DNA of 64,000 bases from Prevotella sp. 10(H) (GTDB taxonomy: Bacteria; Bacteroidota; Bacteroidia; Bacteroidales; Dysgonomonadaceae). Numbering within the stretch: the stretch's first letter is position 1; every line of letters starts with the position of its first letter. The stretch lies in NCBI RefSeq assembly GCF_000711235.1, contig NZ_JOMI01000009.1, positions 558,001 through 622,000 of the forward strand. Direction: 5' to 3'. This document shows positions 37,725-46,991 of this stretch, one piece after another. The translations under genes and the position numbers were made by a program. Under the pieces are notes generated by a model that saw only the letters and a program-made list of their open reading frames with translations, had not been told where the DNA came from and searched no databases.

Positions 37725-38282
37725 TCATTGCTTTATTTTCTTTATTTTGTAAAAAATAAAGATCAGGAAGTATATAAGCAATAAGGCAAAAGTAAGAGCA
37801 AGTCCTATGCCTTTAAGAACCGTGCATGTGGAGGAGAACTGATACAAGGCATATGAAATATCGGGATAACTGTATAGCATAGCTCCCACACTTATATTCT
37901 CCCCATAATCGGCCAACCCGACAAATACAGGAACAAAGCAAGTGTAAAATACGGGCTTGTTATATAAGCAATCGGAAGGTTTTAACAGGGATGCAATCAA
38001 TAAGACAAAAGCAGGAACGTAGGTTAACGGAAAAGCTAGGTCGAGTGTCAACTGAGGGAAAAGATATGTATTACGTCCGGCTTCGCCTAGTGTGTCCAAC
38101 AATTTCAGAGCATAGTCATAACTATAGCCGGAAGTCATCATATCGAATATGGCCATTCCTTGCGCATAGTGTGCAATCAGAGGAATAGTAACTCCGATCA
38201 TCAAAAAATAGATTACAAGCGCAGGTAAAACAAATACAAGTATTTTTCTGCCCGAAAGATTTCTGGTTATCAACTTTTTCAT
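37725..38282 (-). CDS. Four-helix membrane protein of unknown function
   Basis: A 185-residue protein with four predicted membrane helices (about 13-32, 78-100, 108-125 and 152-178). A soluble part between helix 1 and 2 contains SGYSYDYALKLLDTLGEAGRN. I do not recognise the family. It is convergent with the NYN gene (30 bp apart). A small tail of basic residues ends the protein (FYKIKKIKQ). Confidence 0.68.
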   Translation of the reverse strand: MKKLITRNLSGRKILVFVLPALVIYFLMIGVTIPLIAHYAQGMAIFDMMTSGYSYDYALKLLDTLGEAGRNTYLFPQLTLDLAFPLTYVPAFVLLIASLLKPSDCLYNKPVFYTCFVPVFVGLADYGENISVGAMLYSYPDISYALYQFSSTCTVLKGIGLALTFALLLIYFLIFIFYKIKKIKQ

Positions 38283-38491
38283 TATTGTTCCAACTCAAAT
38301 TTTATATATCGAAGATAGTTAAAATACATAATTACTGCCTCATGCTATCAGAAACAATATTCTTTTTCCGGGGAAATAATATGTTATTATATCTTAAAAA
38401 AATAATTGGATATTTTACTGAATTTATATAAATCAGCTTTTTTTTGTATATTGTAGAGAATCAACTATACAAATCAAATATTTAATGAAAG

Positions 38492-39817
38492 ATGGATAGA
38501 GTATTGAAATCATATACTCTCCATAATTTCCTTTCTATTCCTCAAATTTCTTCACTGTCGGAAGAAATGATAAGGGATATCGAGATTGTTGGAAGAGTAT
38601 TACCATTTAAAACGAACAACTACGTAACTGACGAACTGATAGACTGGACAAACCTTGAAACCGATCCTATTTTCACGCTTAATTTCCCCCGCAGGGGAAT
38701 GCTCGATAAGAAACATTATAACGCGATTGAACGATTATTGCAGGAAAACGCAGATGAAGAAATTATAAAACAAAAAGTACAGCAAATACGCCTTTCTCTC
38801 AATCCTAACCCTGCCGGACAGGAGCATAATGTTCCTTATTTGGGAGAGATAAAGTTGAAAGGTATTCAGCATAAATATCCCGAAACGGTATTGTTCTTTC
38901 CCAGTCAGGGACAGACCTGCCATGCATATTGTACGTTTTGTTTCCGGTGGCCGCAGTTCTCGGGGATGAACGAGCTGAAATTTGCCATGAAAGAAGCCGA
39001 CCTGCTATTTAAATATCTTCGCCTGCATAAAGAGGTTACCGATATCCTATTTACAGGAGGCGACCCGATGATAATGAATGCTGCTGCACTGGAAACCTAT
39101 ATCAAGCCTTTGCTGGAGCCCGAATTCAAGCATATACATTCCATCCGTATCGGAACCAAGTCGCTTGCTTACTGGCCTTATAGGTATCTGACTGATAAAG
39201 ACAGTGATGATATTATACGCCTATTCGAACTGATTATCCGCTCAGGAAGAAATCTTTCAATACAAGCCCATTTCAATCACCCGAAAGAATTGTCTACCGA
39301 TGCGGTAAAAAAGGCAATATCCAGAATACGTTCCACAGGAGCGCAAATAAGGACACAATCGCCGCTGTTGCGTCATATAAACGACAAGCCCGAATTATGG
39401 TCCGAAATGTGGCGTAAACAGGTCGATCTGGGTTGCATACCTTATTATATGTTTATTGCACGTGATACGGGATCGAAACATTATTTCGAACTGCCGCTGG
39501 ACAGATGCTGGCAGATATTTCGCAGGGCATACAGGCAGGTAAGCGGACTTTGCCGCACTGTCAGGGGCCCGAGTATGAGCGATCATGCGGGTAAGATACA
39601 GATACTGGGAGTGCAGGAGATAAGGGGCGAAAAGATATTTGTACTTCGGTTTATTCAGGGACGTAACCATAAATGGGTCGATATTCCTTTTTTTGCTCAA
39701 TACGACCCTAAAGCTACTTGGTTCAATCAGTTGAAACCGGCTTTCGGGGAAGAAAGATTCTTTTATGAAGAGCAACGCAGTAAGCTTGAAATAACTAAAC
39801 CGTTCTTATTCGAATAA
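38492..39817 (+). CDS. Lysine 2,3-aminomutase-like radical SAM enzyme (KamA family)
   Basis: A 441-residue radical SAM protein. The [4Fe-4S] motif is Cys143-x3-Cys147-x2-Cys150 in QTCHAYCTFCFRW. The LFTGGDPMIM stretch and the helical N-terminus match the KamA/lysine 2,3-aminomutase group. A Lys in SDHAGKIQILG aligns by position with the PLP-binding Lys of the family. The tail (about 390-441) lacks the Zn-binding Cys residues of some clostridial enzymes. It may catalyse a 2,3-amino shift on lysine or a related substrate; which one is not shown. It ends at a terminator and appears monocistronic. Confidence 0.9.
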   Translation: MDRVLKSYTLHNFLSIPQISSLSEEMIRDIEIVGRVLPFKTNNYVTDELIDWTNLETDPIFTLNFPRRGMLDKKHYNAIERLLQENADEEIIKQKVQQIRLSLNPNPAGQEHNVPYLGEIKLKGIQHKYPETVLFFPSQGQTCHAYCTFCFRWPQFSGMNELKFAMKEADLLFKYLRLHKEVTDILFTGGDPMIMNAAALETYIKPLLEPEFKHIHSIRIGTKSLAYWPYRYLTDKDSDDIIRLFELIIRSGRNLSIQAHFNHPKELSTDAVKKAISRIRSTGAQIRTQSPLLRHINDKPELWSEMWRKQVDLGCIPYYMFIARDTGSKHYFELPLDRCWQIFRRAYRQVSGLCRTVRGPSMSDHAGKIQILGVQEIRGEKIFVLRFIQGRNHKWVDIPFFAQYDPKATWFNQLKPAFGEERFFYEEQRSKLEITKPFLFE

Positions 39818-39848
39818 AAAAGGGCAGCGGATAACCCGTTGCCCTTTT
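39818..39848. terminator. Bidirectional terminator between KamA-like and DUF3108 genes
   Basis: A 12-bp stem with one G-T pair (AAAAGGGCAGCG at 39818-39829, CGTTGCCCTTTT at 39837-39848) and a 7-nt loop directly follows the KamA-like stop codon, and it also faces the convergent DUF3108 gene. Confidence 0.87.
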
Positions 39849-39866
39849 CGTGTATTATATATTCAT

Positions 39867-40691
39867 TTATTTGCTTAAAGTCTGTATCGGATATTTGTTA
39901 CCCTTATAGCTTTTCAGTATAGCGCGGGTAGACCCGATATTAAGTTTCGAATCGAGACGTACAGGCATACGGTTGTTATCGTTTGTAATATATACTTTCA
40001 TAGCTTCTTTCATGTCGCTGAAAGCGTCGTCCATAATGCTTAATGTAAGTTTTATACAGCTGTATTTTTTATCATCGTTTGCTTCGACGGTTTCTACTCC
40101 TTCGTATGCTATAATCATACTTACTTTTTTCTTACCCGAAATAAAGTCCACTTTGGTAGTCTGCCCGTTTTTCATTGCAGAAAAATCGAGCGTACGTGCA
40201 TAGAAAACTACACTCATCATATCGTACATACATGTCTGGGAAGTCAGGGTTTCATCGAATTTGAAATCCCCGTTTTTATATCTTACAGCATTGATGCTGA
40301 TATTATCCCCGCTGTAAGTATATTTTACCCTTTCCTTTGTATAATCTTTTCCCTCGGCAGCATTCTTGATATACGCCAATGGTACAAGGTCTTTAGTCAT
40401 ATAGCAGGATAATGTATCGCTGAGGCTGAACAGTTTTCTGACAGTTCCTGTAGACTGGGCATGTAATGTCATCTTAAGAGCATCGATATTGTCATATCTT
40501 TCCGCTACGGTTTTCAGAGTAGAAAACCCGGCTTTGGTATGGATAAGTCCGTACTTGAAATACAGGTCGTAAGTCATTTCTTCACCCGCCTGAAAATAGA
40601 TGTTATTCAGCTTACATTTACCTTGAGCCTGCATCTGCAACGAGATGAAAACCGAAAGTATCACTATTGTTCCTATAATCTTCTTTACCAT
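39867..40691 (-). CDS. DUF3108 domain exported protein
   Basis: A 274-residue protein with a signal peptide (about 1-23, LQMQAQG). The DUF3108 pattern is visible: FQAGEEMTYDLYFKYGLIHTKAG near the start, a central VDFISGKKKVSMIIAYEG and a C-terminal VYITNDNNRMPVRLDSKL. The protein is beta-rich and probably periplasmic. Its gene lies 30 bp after an Ig-like lipoprotein gene, so they are co-transcribed. Function is unknown. Confidence 0.9.
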   Translation of the reverse strand: MVKKIIGTIVILSVFISLQMQAQGKCKLNNIYFQAGEEMTYDLYFKYGLIHTKAGFSTLKTVAERYDNIDALKMTLHAQSTGTVRKLFSLSDTLSCYMTKDLVPLAYIKNAAEGKDYTKERVKYTYSGDNISINAVRYKNGDFKFDETLTSQTCMYDMMSVVFYARTLDFSAMKNGQTTKVDFISGKKKVSMIIAYEGVETVEANDDKKYSCIKLTLSIMDDAFSDMKEAMKVYITNDNNRMPVRLDSKLNIGSTRAILKSYKGNKYPIQTLSK

Positions 40692-40721
40692 AATTCTCCG
40701 TTTTTTAGTTAATTAACCGCA

Positions 40722-42743
40722 TCAGTATCTGTTACCTGTCGAACCTCTGCTACCTCTTGTCCCGTATTGGGAATCATTGTCCATATTTGGGTTCATAGAA
40801 TTTCGTTCCCTGTTTCTGTCTCTTTCCTGCTGGTTCTCCTTCGCTTCTTTTTCTTCGAGTTGTTTCCGTTTCGAATCTTTCTCCTGAGGCTTCTGTTTGG
40901 TTATCTCCAGCGGTTTTTGATTAGCCAGATTAGCCGGATCAATTACCCATGCCTCATCGTCATATACCTCCGAGAATGCCCTGATTTTGTATTCTTTAGG
41001 TGAATAGCAAACCAATTCGGGTTGTATTCCTTTTTCAAAATCTCCGGTATCCCATACACCGTTATTATTCGCATCCAGTATTATTCGCACATAATACGAT
41101 CCGGGATCGAGATCCCTGAATACAGCAATGTTATCTATGACTCTAGTTTTGCGAATTGGTTTATCCGACTTGTCTAAAAGTTCCATAAAAGATGTTACGG
41201 AATCTACACCGGCCACCCTGATGGCTAGTTGTCCGTACTGGTCTTCGGCTTTTACTTTAAACTTCTGTTCCAGCTTGTTATTCCATAGGCCGTATATACT
41301 GTGTATGGCTGCTGAATCTATCTGTATTAGGAATTCGTTGCCGTAGCCCCATTTATGTTTTATTGTATACTTCCTCGGATTTAAGGAATCCGATTCGAGT
41401 TGCAAAGGTAAATCATAATAGACGCTGTCTCGTAGTTGCTGAAACTTTATTTTGGCAGCCAAAGAATCACTGATAATAGGCTCATCGAAAACCAAGGAAA
41501 TATTTTTGTATGTATCCCAAGTAGAGGAGAGGTTATTTGTTATATTCAGGAAAGTAATTTCCGGTTCTTCACCGTCTTTCTTTTTCTTCTCCTTTTCTTT
41601 TTCTTTCTTTTTATCGTCTTTGACATTCCTGCGGGTACGGTCTACAAACCTTAAGGTATCGGTTACTGGCATCGATTGATTCAGCGTGTCGGTTTTAAGA
41701 TAAGTTATCTGGAACGACAGCGTGTCGGTTGCCATTATTTCCTTATCTTTTATCCAGTATGTAAGCGTATCGTTCTTAGGCGTTCTCTCCAATACATACC
41801 AATCTTTATCGCCGTCGAAATTCAGTGGTTCCAAGTCAGGCAATTGTGTAGGCGCACCAAAGAAGATGGATAGTTTATTCCCGATACGCTCATGTTTTTG
41901 CAGAAACTGTCGCTGAAAACCCGATTTGAATGACCGCAGGATGATATTATCGGGAAGAAAGCGTGTGTATTCTATAGTTGTAACCGTATCTATCAGTTTC
42001 TTCTCAGGATCGGTATATGTGGTATCGCTGCGCATAGCCCTTTCCGAAGCGGGTTCGATAATGGTCTCCATAAATGCAATGGCTTCCGCCGGATTGTCAT
42101 ACATATAATCCCTGTTGGAGTCATCGAGGGCATACAGCCTGTATTTGCCGGGGGCAACTCCGCGGATGGTAAATGCGCCCACGTCATTAGTCCGTGAAAT
42201 ACGTTCGAATTTTGTTCTGGTAAATGCCGTATCGTTCAGATTGGAATGCAGCCCTACATATATACCTTTTACAGGTTCCAGATTGTCGGCTGTGAGCACT
42301 TTCCCCGATACTGCCATAGAGTCAACAATATCACCCGTTGAAAATGAATAGGAAAAATTCTCGATCGGGTTATTTTCGTTATTGTCTACTATCGAATTGG
42401 TGAAGTCGATTGTATATGTCGTATTTGGCAGTAAAGTATCCCTTAATTCAACATTCACCTTGCGGTTTACGGTATTAATAACCGGAAAAGATTTTTGCGG
42501 CGGTGTAATGATAACATTCTCTGACGGCCTCTCGATAGTAACATTCTCATCGAACTCTATAACTATTTTTCCTTTCGTTACGTTCGTTGCATTAAATCCG
42601 GGTGTAGCCCTTACTACTTTGGGTGGTTGAAGGTCGTAATCGCCGCCGGTAGGGGCGGCCATATTAGCGCAGGCGGCTACTATAACGGAGATGGCAGCTA
42701 AAACAAGGAAAAGCAAAAGGTTCTTTTTCAGAAACTGTATCAT
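40722..42743 (-). CDS. Ig-like (Big_5) domain lipoprotein
   Basis: A 673-residue lipoprotein (lipobox VIVAACAN, Cys near 25). An SbsA/Big_5 Ig-like domain follows (about 35-130: KVVRATPGFNATNVTKGKI and TIDFTNSIVDN). A carboxypeptidase-regulatory-like beta domain (about 150-225: VKGIYVGLHSNL; GVAPGKYRLYALDDSN) and further beta regions come next, with a Lys/Glu-rich linker near residue 390 and a Gln/Arg/Asn-rich low-complexity C-terminus (last 50 residues). It is probably surface or periplasmic and structural. A -7-like box (minus-strand TATTTTTG, 42763-42770) lies 20 bp before the start. The DUF3108 gene follows by 30 bp. Confidence 0.87.
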   Translation of the reverse strand: MIQFLKKNLLLFLVLAAISVIVAACANMAAPTGGDYDLQPPKVVRATPGFNATNVTKGKIVIEFDENVTIERPSENVIITPPQKSFPVINTVNRKVNVELRDTLLPNTTYTIDFTNSIVDNNENNPIENFSYSFSTGDIVDSMAVSGKVLTADNLEPVKGIYVGLHSNLNDTAFTRTKFERISRTNDVGAFTIRGVAPGKYRLYALDDSNRDYMYDNPAEAIAFMETIIEPASERAMRSDTTYTDPEKKLIDTVTTIEYTRFLPDNIILRSFKSGFQRQFLQKHERIGNKLSIFFGAPTQLPDLEPLNFDGDKDWYVLERTPKNDTLTYWIKDKEIMATDTLSFQITYLKTDTLNQSMPVTDTLRFVDRTRRNVKDDKKKEKEKEKKKKDGEEPEITFLNITNNLSSTWDTYKNISLVFDEPIISDSLAAKIKFQQLRDSVYYDLPLQLESDSLNPRKYTIKHKWGYGNEFLIQIDSAAIHSIYGLWNNKLEQKFKVKAEDQYGQLAIRVAGVDSVTSFMELLDKSDKPIRKTRVIDNIAVFRDLDPGSYYVRIILDANNNGVWDTGDFEKGIQPELVCYSPKEYKIRAFSEVYDDEAWVIDPANLANQKPLEITKQKPQEKDSKRKQLEEKEAKENQQERDRNRERNSMNPNMDNDSQYGTRGSRGSTGNRY

Positions 42744-42894
42744 CTGTTAATTAAGTTTTACGCAAAAATACAATGTTTTACACATAAATATATCTTAAAG
42801 GACATAAAATAGCTTAATTCTGACCGTACAATCAAATAAACGTACAAACTGTAATATAATTATAAAAGAACATTAACATACCGTAAATAGTTTA

Positions 42895-43533
42895 TCATTG
42901 CATCACCGAATCCGCCAGAACAAGCTGGCTTTCATTTCCCATATTAAATAACAAATCGATAATACTCATATTGGAAATAAATCCGAATTTTTGCTCAAAT
43001 ACCTGATAATAAGCGGCAGGACTGAAATTGCTGTCTGACAATTTCCAATCTTTTTTAGGATGTATCAAATCGCGAAGATCGATTTCTAATGCAGAAAAAT
43101 TTGTTTTATATTCTTTAGTATATTCCATTGCTGGCCTTTCGATATCGAGCAATCCAAGGACTAATTCTTTCAGTTCTTCGTTGAAGTCGAACAAAAAAGT
43201 ATATTTTTTATGATAAAAGGGATAAAAATCATCCTGATAATATTCGAAAAAAGGAGTTGAATTATATGCCGAAATAATTGCATTCCAGTGCATATGCTGC
43301 CAGTTACCATGAACAGCAATCTTTATATCCTTCATCAGAATTTTCTCTTTCGATGAATGCTCTACAGGAATAGATAATGAAATTTCACCGTTTGCAGAAA
43401 GTATCGTACAGCGGTTACGGTAAGTCTGTTTTATATAACTGTCACAGCATTCTGTGAAGATGCGGTCTGCAAGCAAAAACTTCGTATAATATTGTACAGG
43501 GGCAAGGTATGCTGACGAAAGATAAATATCCAT
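42895..43533 (-). CDS. WbqC family protein
   Basis: A 212-residue protein matching the WbqC-like family (about 200 residues): a starting LSSAYLAPVQYYTKF block, TYRNRCTILSANGEISLSIPVEH, and a central HWNAIISAYNSTPFFEYY stretch. Members occur in O-antigen and cell-surface sugar loci, but the reaction is not known. Its start lies 2 bp after the stop codon of the inactive-looking signal peptidase paralog, so they are in one operon: dapB, lepB, second lepB, this gene. Confidence 0.88.
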   Translation of the reverse strand: MDIYLSSAYLAPVQYYTKFLLADRIFTECCDSYIKQTYRNRCTILSANGEISLSIPVEHSSKEKILMKDIKIAVHGNWQHMHWNAIISAYNSTPFFEYYQDDFYPFYHKKYTFLFDFNEELKELVLGLLDIERPAMEYTKEYKTNFSALEIDLRDLIHPKKDWKLSDSNFSPAAYYQVFEQKFGFISNMSIIDLLFNMGNESQLVLADSVMQ

Positions 43534-43535
43534 AA

Positions 43536-44528
43536 CTATTCTACTGCCGATAAAAATCTTTCTCTGCCTGTTTCGTCTTTATCTGCTTTGTACCAGACAA
43601 ACCATGCTTTGCCAATGACACTTTTGAAAGGTACGAAACCTACCGAACGGGAATCGGTAGAGTTAACGGTATTGTCGGATAACATCCAGTAATAATCGTC
43701 GGTAAAAGTATATTCTTTCTGTTCAACACCTTTAATCAGGAGTTTTCCGTTATCTATTACTGCTCTTTCCTTAACAAGTTCCTGCATTATAGCACTTTCG
43801 TATAAAATAAGATTTTGTCCGGTCAGACTTATAACTGTTCCTTTCGACGGAACCGGGAATGTATAATTGTGCAGGCTGTCCTTACGGAGGGGAATCAAAG
43901 TCAGCGTATCTGATAAAGAGCCATTTAATACGAAAGCATCATATTTGCTCATCTGCACGAACATGGAATCGTTTTTGCTCTGAAGGGGTACAACGTTTAG
44001 CTGTAGCTTCTCAGCTAAATCTTCGATGTCTTTTTTTGCGGCAGCATTAAAATGATACTCTTCCAGCGAATGGGAAGAGGGTGTATATACCTGTCCGTTT
44101 ATATTGAAAGCACCATTGTTGAACTCGATCATATCGCCTGGAAGGGCAACACAACGACTAAGCAACAGACTTCGTTTGTCTAATGGCTTGGAGACTTCCA
44201 GCGGATTATTAAAAAGGACTATATCGTTTCGCGAAACCGGATTTCCTCCTATACGCTTGTAAGGAATCTGTATAGCTGACGAGTATGATTTAACTCCGAA
44301 TATATTATCGAATACGAAAGGTATACTTAATAGTGTTATCGGGAGACGTACTCCGTACGCTGTCTTATTAATCAATATTTTATCTCCTTTTTGCAGGGTC
44401 GATTCCATCTGTGTAGATGAAACAGAAAAAGACTCTATGAAGAAACAACGTATAACTAATACAACGAGCAAAGTAATAAGAACTACTTTGCCCAGATGTA
44501 TGTATATGTTTTTCTTTTTTGAAGACAT
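43536..44528 (-). CDS. Signal peptidase I paralog lacking catalytic residues
   Basis: A 330-residue protein of the S26A (LepB) family: one N-terminal membrane helix (about 12-30), the substrate-binding GDKILINKTAYG block, and the closing DNTVNSTDSRSVGFVP block. The Ser nucleophile position, in the usual S-x-S-M motif, reads SSTQM (Gln40), and the general-base Lys in the usual K-R-x2-x-LPGD motif reads LSRCVALPGD (Ser124). The codons are clear (CAG and AGT). The protein is therefore probably not a peptidase. It is encoded 26 bp after an intact LepB. Known precedent: Staphylococcus aureus SpsA is an inactive SPase I. The function here may be regulatory or structural, by inference. Confidence 0.92.
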   Translation of the reverse strand: MSSKKKNIYIHLGKVVLITLLVVLVIRCFFIESFSVSSTQMESTLQKGDKILINKTAYGVRLPITLLSIPFVFDNIFGVKSYSSAIQIPYKRIGGNPVSRNDIVLFNNPLEVSKPLDKRSLLLSRCVALPGDMIEFNNGAFNINGQVYTPSSHSLEEYHFNAAAKKDIEDLAEKLQLNVVPLQSKNDSMFVQMSKYDAFVLNGSLSDTLTLIPLRKDSLHNYTFPVPSKGTVISLTGQNLILYESAIMQELVKERAVIDNGKLLIKGVEQKEYTFTDDYYWMLSDNTVNSTDSRSVGFVPFKSVIGKAWFVWYKADKDETGRERFLSAVE

Positions 44529-44554
44529 TATTTCATCCTTCAGTATTATGGAGA

Positions 44555-46045
44555 TTATTTTTTATTGCCCGAGGTAAAGAGCCTGTTCCAGCGTATTTTA
44601 CCGCTAAACCAACCTTTGTCTTTATCGAGAGATAGCCAGATAAACAGCGGTTTACCCACTACATGGTCTTCAGGTACAAAGCCCCATGTACGGGAATCGG
44701 CCGAATAATCGCGGTTATCACCCATCATGAAATAGTAATCGTATTTGAAAGTATAAGAGTCGGCTACCTGTCCGTTGATGTATACTTTTCCGTCGCGGTA
44801 GTCGAAATCGTTATGCTCATAATTCTTTATACAACGGATATATGCAGCTACTTTATAATCCACATCCGTGTCGAATTTGATAGTTGCACCACGCTTAGGT
44901 ATCCACAGCGCAGGGAAATCTCCCGGGTCGCTATCTTGCTTATAAGTAATCGGATAAGTAGTCGTTGTAAAACGGCTCTGTGGTTCCATCTGGTTACGCT
45001 TCTTCAGATATTCGTTCTGCTTGATGATACTGAGTACATATGGCTTTGCTTTCAGTTCGGCAAGCATTTTCTTTGTCAGGAAAACTCCCGAATAGATATA
45101 ACCCGGATTTCCGTTATTCGATGATAAACCCAGTTTTTCAATAACAGTACTGTCAGCCCTGCTGATATCTTCCGGTGCGCTTATCTTCGGCATATCGTCT
45201 TTGGTGATGCCGAGGTCTTCGAATACTTTCGGTGCAATCGTAGTCCCGTCTGTCTGAACAATGTAGAACAATTGCAGATTTTCAGGATCTTCGAGCGCTT
45301 TCCCGTCTATAAATGTTGTATCGTTTCTTAATTCTATTGTTTCTCCCGGAAGTCCGAGACAACGTTTTACATAGTTTTCGCGACGGTCTACAGGACGGTA
45401 TATAATATCTCCGAAAAGATTTTTATCAGTCCGCACGCGCTCTGCTCCGTATTCTTTACACAAAACGTAATAATCCTGATCCTGCATATTTACGGCTACA
45501 GTGTCGCCCGAAGGATAATTGAATACCACGATATCGCCGCGAGTTATATGCCCTGTTCCTGCAAAACGTTTATATTCTAGTTGTGGCTTTTCCAGATATG
45601 ATTTGAAGCTTGTTCCCGGAAAAGTATGCTGCATCAGCGGCAAAGAAAACGGAGTCATCGGGGAACGAGCCCCGTAACTTACCTTGCTTACACACAGGAA
45701 ATCTCCGATCAACAGGGATTTTTCCAGTGAAGAAGTCGGTATTTGGTAATTCTGAAAGAAAAATGTATTGATAATCCATACGCCTACCAGTGCAAATACA
45801 ATGGCATCAACCCAGTCGAGTATCTTTCTCACACTCGGATTTTTGGCATTGCGCCATGCTCCCCATGGTATGAATTTAGTAATATATATATCGATAAAAA
45901 CAGGAATGAGTATCAGTACTCCCCAGTAACCTGTCCAGATTACAAACAGAATGCACAATACGGATGCCAGAATAGCATAAATCCATTGTCTGGTTCCCGG
46001 TTTGCGTTTTTCCTGTCTGGTATCTTTAGATGTATTATTTTCCAT
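44555..46045 (-). CDS. lepB: Signal peptidase I (LepB)
   Basis: A 496-residue S26A peptidase, longer than the Escherichia coli protein (324 aa). The N-terminus has two close hydrophobic segments (about 20-38 and 40-55) and a further one (about 78-95). The catalytic Ser106 is in QIPTSSLEKSL, the general base Lys227 in ENYVKRCLGLPGE, and the closing box is MMGDNRDYSADSRTWGFVP. It removes signal peptides from exported proteins at the inner membrane. A large inserted periplasmic region (about 240-410) lies between the core boxes. It follows dapB by 8 bp and precedes the inactive paralog. Confidence 0.95.
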   Translation of the reverse strand: MENNTSKDTRQEKRKPGTRQWIYAILASVLCILFVIWTGYWGVLILIPVFIDIYITKFIPWGAWRNAKNPSVRKILDWVDAIVFALVGVWIINTFFFQNYQIPTSSLEKSLLIGDFLCVSKVSYGARSPMTPFSLPLMQHTFPGTSFKSYLEKPQLEYKRFAGTGHITRGDIVVFNYPSGDTVAVNMQDQDYYVLCKEYGAERVRTDKNLFGDIIYRPVDRRENYVKRCLGLPGETIELRNDTTFIDGKALEDPENLQLFYIVQTDGTTIAPKVFEDLGITKDDMPKISAPEDISRADSTVIEKLGLSSNNGNPGYIYSGVFLTKKMLAELKAKPYVLSIIKQNEYLKKRNQMEPQSRFTTTTYPITYKQDSDPGDFPALWIPKRGATIKFDTDVDYKVAAYIRCIKNYEHNDFDYRDGKVYINGQVADSYTFKYDYYFMMGDNRDYSADSRTWGFVPEDHVVGKPLFIWLSLDKDKGWFSGKIRWNRLFTSGNKK

Positions 46046-46053
46046 ATTTCGTT

Positions 46054-46770
46054 TTAAAAATTTAGCATGTCGTTCATTGTAAGAAATCCTTTCTTACCCT
46101 TGGCGAATTCTGCGGCGATAACTGCTCCCAGTGCAAGACCCTTACGGTTTTTGGAGTCGTGTTTGATACTGATTGTATCTACTTCCGATTCATATATGAT
46201 TTCGTGTATTCCCGGAATCTCTCCTTCTCTGATGCAGTGGATAGCAATATCTTTCGGCGAGTTTTCCGTCTCGAGATTCCAGCTTTCTTTACGGTCGATA
46301 TTTTCAATAATTCCTTCGGCCAGTGTAATAGCCGTACCGCTCGGTGCATCCAGCTTGTGTATATGATGCGTTTCTTCCATTCTTACCGAATAATCGGGAT
46401 AATTATTCATCATACGCGCCAGATACTTATTCATTGCGAAGAATATATTTACTCCAAGGCTGTAATTGGACGCGTAAAAGAATGTCTGTCCACCTTCTGC
46501 ACATGCTTTCTTCACTTCGTCCATATGATCCAGCCAGCCTGTTGTACCCGCAACAACGGGAACATTCGCCGCAAAACATTTCCTGTAATTTTCGATAGCA
46601 CTGTCGGGAGTGGAAAATTCTATGGCTACATCTGCACTTTTAAATTCCGGCGAATCGAAGTCAGCAATATTGTTTACATCTATAATAGATATGATTTTAT
46701 GACCTCTCGAAAAAGCAATTTGTTCTATTTCGTGACCCATTTTACCATATCCTATAAGAGCTATATTCAT
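46054..46770 (-). CDS. dapB: 4-hydroxy-tetrahydrodipicolinate reductase
   Basis: A 238-residue enzyme of the diaminopimelate/lysine pathway. The NAD(P)H-binding GYGKMGHEI motif is at the N-terminus, GTTGWL near residue 80, and the signature SNYSLGVNIFFAMNKY with EETHHIHKLDAPSGTA carries the catalytic His-His-Lys residues. The Bacteroidota form is somewhat shorter than the Escherichia coli one (273 aa). It is cytoplasmic. It is the first gene of an operon with two signal peptidase genes and wbqC. A -7-like box (minus-strand TATATTTG, 46801-46808) lies 30 bp before its start. Confidence 0.96.
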   Translation of the reverse strand: MNIALIGYGKMGHEIEQIAFSRGHKIISIIDVNNIADFDSPEFKSADVAIEFSTPDSAIENYRKCFAANVPVVAGTTGWLDHMDEVKKACAEGGQTFFYASNYSLGVNIFFAMNKYLARMMNNYPDYSVRMEETHHIHKLDAPSGTAITLAEGIIENIDRKESWNLETENSPKDIAIHCIREGEIPGIHEIIYESEVDTISIKHDSKNRKGLALGAVIAAEFAKGKKGFLTMNDMLNF

Positions 46771-46991
46771 CTCAATTTTTTGTTAATTAATTAAAGCCTA
46801 CAAATATACATAAAAACTTATTTCCGGACGGCCGTTGTTTCAATTAATAGTCGATTATAAGTTTTTTTATCGAAAGTCATCAAAGTCTTTCCTAACTGTT
46901 AGTCGCTCAAAAAGTTAATTTGTTACACGGGGAACGTCTTAAAAAAATGAAAAGAATTTTAACGAATCGGAACGTCCTTTTTATTAGTGCT

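Noticed and set aside
46159-46794. A 211-codon plus-strand frame opposite dapB
   Set aside because: dapB carries full catalytic motifs; the antisense frame shows none.
46920-46975. Twofold GGAACGTC near 46.93-46.97 kb
   Set aside because: Two short copies without a clear array or palindrome; chance is likely.
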